A DNA stretch of 64,000 nucleotides from UBA168 sp011055275 (GTDB lineage: Archaea; Thermoproteota; Thermoprotei_A; Marsarchaeales; UBA168). The first letter of the stretch is position 1; every line of letters starts with the position of its first letter. Where the stretch lies: the NCBI GenBank assembly GCA_046635845.1, contig JAQQXN010000002.1; one strand, 5' to 3'. The notes under the pieces were generated by a model. That model was not told the origin of the DNA, did no database searches, and saw nothing but the letters and a program-made list of their open reading frames with translations. Shown piece after piece: positions 63,453 through 64,000 of this stretch. The position numbers were made by a program, and so were the translations under genes.

Positions 63453-64000
63453 GTGGAGCTCTCTGAAAAGGTCAAGGCCTTTGAAGAGGTAAGCGAGGAG
63501 ATCATAACCAGAGAAGACCTTGTGGAGTTACTGAAAGAAAAAGAACACCCACTTGCCTATGATGGTTTTGAGCCATCGGGCATAGCCCATCTTCCCTTGC
63601 TTTACCGCGCAATAACGATAAAAAAGCTCCTGGCAATCGGGGTTAGGTTCAAACTGTTCCTGGCGGATTGGCACGCGTGGCTAAACGGGAAGCTTGGTGG
63701 TAATATGGAGGCCATAAGGGCAGCAGGGCAGTACTTCGTTGAAGCTTGGAGAGCAGCGGGCGTGCCTGTCGAAACTGATAACGTTCAAATCGTGTGGAGC
63801 ACCGACATACTGGATAGTGATTACTTAACGACAATGCTCAGGATAGCGAACTACGTAACAGTGAACCGCGTTACCCGCGCGCTTCCCATAATGGGCAGGA
63901 CAGCCGTTGAAAGCGATAAAATAGCTTGGCTCTTCTATCCGATAATGCAAGTAACCGACATCTTCAAGCTAGGGGTTGACATTTGTCAACTTGGCCTCGA
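63453..64000 (+). CDS. tyrS: Tyrosyl-tRNA synthetase (partial)
   Basis: Starts at GTG 63453 and runs off the right edge (182 codons seen). Class I archaeal TyrRS: YDGFEPSGIAHLPLLYRAIT with the HIGH-like motif HLPL (the usual GKIHLG is changed to GIAHLP), KLFLADWHAWLNGKLGGNME, WSTDILDSDYLTTMLRIANY and IMQVTDIFKLGVDICQLGLD, the Tyr-binding pocket. The KMSKS-type loop lies beyond the window. Confidence 0.9.
   Translation, partial: MELSEKVKAFEEVSEEIITREDLVELLKEKEHPLAYDGFEPSGIAHLPLLYRAITIKKLLAIGVRFKLFLADWHAWLNGKLGGNMEAIRAAGQYFVEAWRAAGVPVETDNVQIVWSTDILDSDYLTTMLRIANYVTVNRVTRALPIMGRTAVESDKIAWLFYPIMQVTDIFKLGVDICQLGL

Overview
The window is about 64 kb of a compact archaeal chromosome, most likely from a thermophile of the TACK/Thermoproteota side. 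Reasons: Orc1/Cdc6, PAN, TFE alpha, MBF1, Alba, NAC, Pelota, Trm56, Cgi121 and L40e are all archaeal-type; many genes have a TATA box about 25 bp before a leaderless start; 16S and 23S are linked with no tRNA in the spacer; GTG/TTG starts and 4-bp overlaps are common; and several tRNA genes carry introns, including introns in the T-loop, a trait best known from Thermoproteales. I cannot name the species.

Layout. 0-6 kb: edge of a Holliday-junction-resolvase-related gene, a GT4 glycogen-synthase-like enzyme convergent with a sugar phosphomutase, intron-bearing tRNA-Trp, two DUF131 membrane proteins, orc1/cdc6, DUF99. 6-11.6 kb: a gene-free stretch with strong hairpins, Zn-ribbon + aEF1B, an MTHFR-like protein, tRNA-Met, an MFS carrier, cob(I)alamin adenosyltransferase, tRNA-Ala and a bacterial-type phosphofructokinase. 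11.6-14.4 kb: a scar of decayed IS200/IS605 elements around a class II HMG-CoA reductase. 14.4-30.8 kb: housekeeping operons (geranylgeranyl reductase-Cgi121-nuclease, Pth2-TruD, AspRS, L40e, PAN-PUA-NAC, Trm56-TFE-HD, a radical SAM gene coupled to an HUH-less TnpA-like protein, SRP RNA, a TtuA-like thiolase, S2P, Rieske, Pelota). 30.9-35.5 kb: 23S and 16S rRNA on the minus strand. 35.5-49.8 kb: a transposon remnant, a PRTase, an alpha/alpha-toroid protein, two amino-acid permeases, an AIR-synthase-like protein, a secreted BsuPI-type protein, a hydrolase and a dehydrogenase, a DtxR-NicO metal locus, a tRNA-Ile with three introns and a TFB-like cyclin-fold protein. 49.9-64 kb: dcd-PRTase regulator-CobD-like, btuFCD, nrdDG, DUF1512, coaD-pheS-pheT and the start of tyrS.

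How parts fit together. Cobalamin is a theme: uptake (btuFCD), adenosylation (cobO), a CobD-like enzyme and a probable B12-dependent radical SAM enzyme. The most striking regulatory signal is an identical 17-bp palindrome placed 4-5 bp before the TATA box of both nrdDG (anaerobic, B12-independent ribonucleotide reductase) and btuFCD, suggesting one repressor ties deoxynucleotide synthesis to B12 uptake. A second clear operator is a near-consensus DtxR/IdeR box in front of dtxR-permease. The most unusual structural finding is tRNA architecture: T-loop 59/60 introns in tRNA-Trp and tRNA-Ile, three introns in tRNA-Ile, and C in place of the near-universal U33 in tRNA-Trp and tRNA-Ser. No CRISPR array, prophage or defence island was seen.
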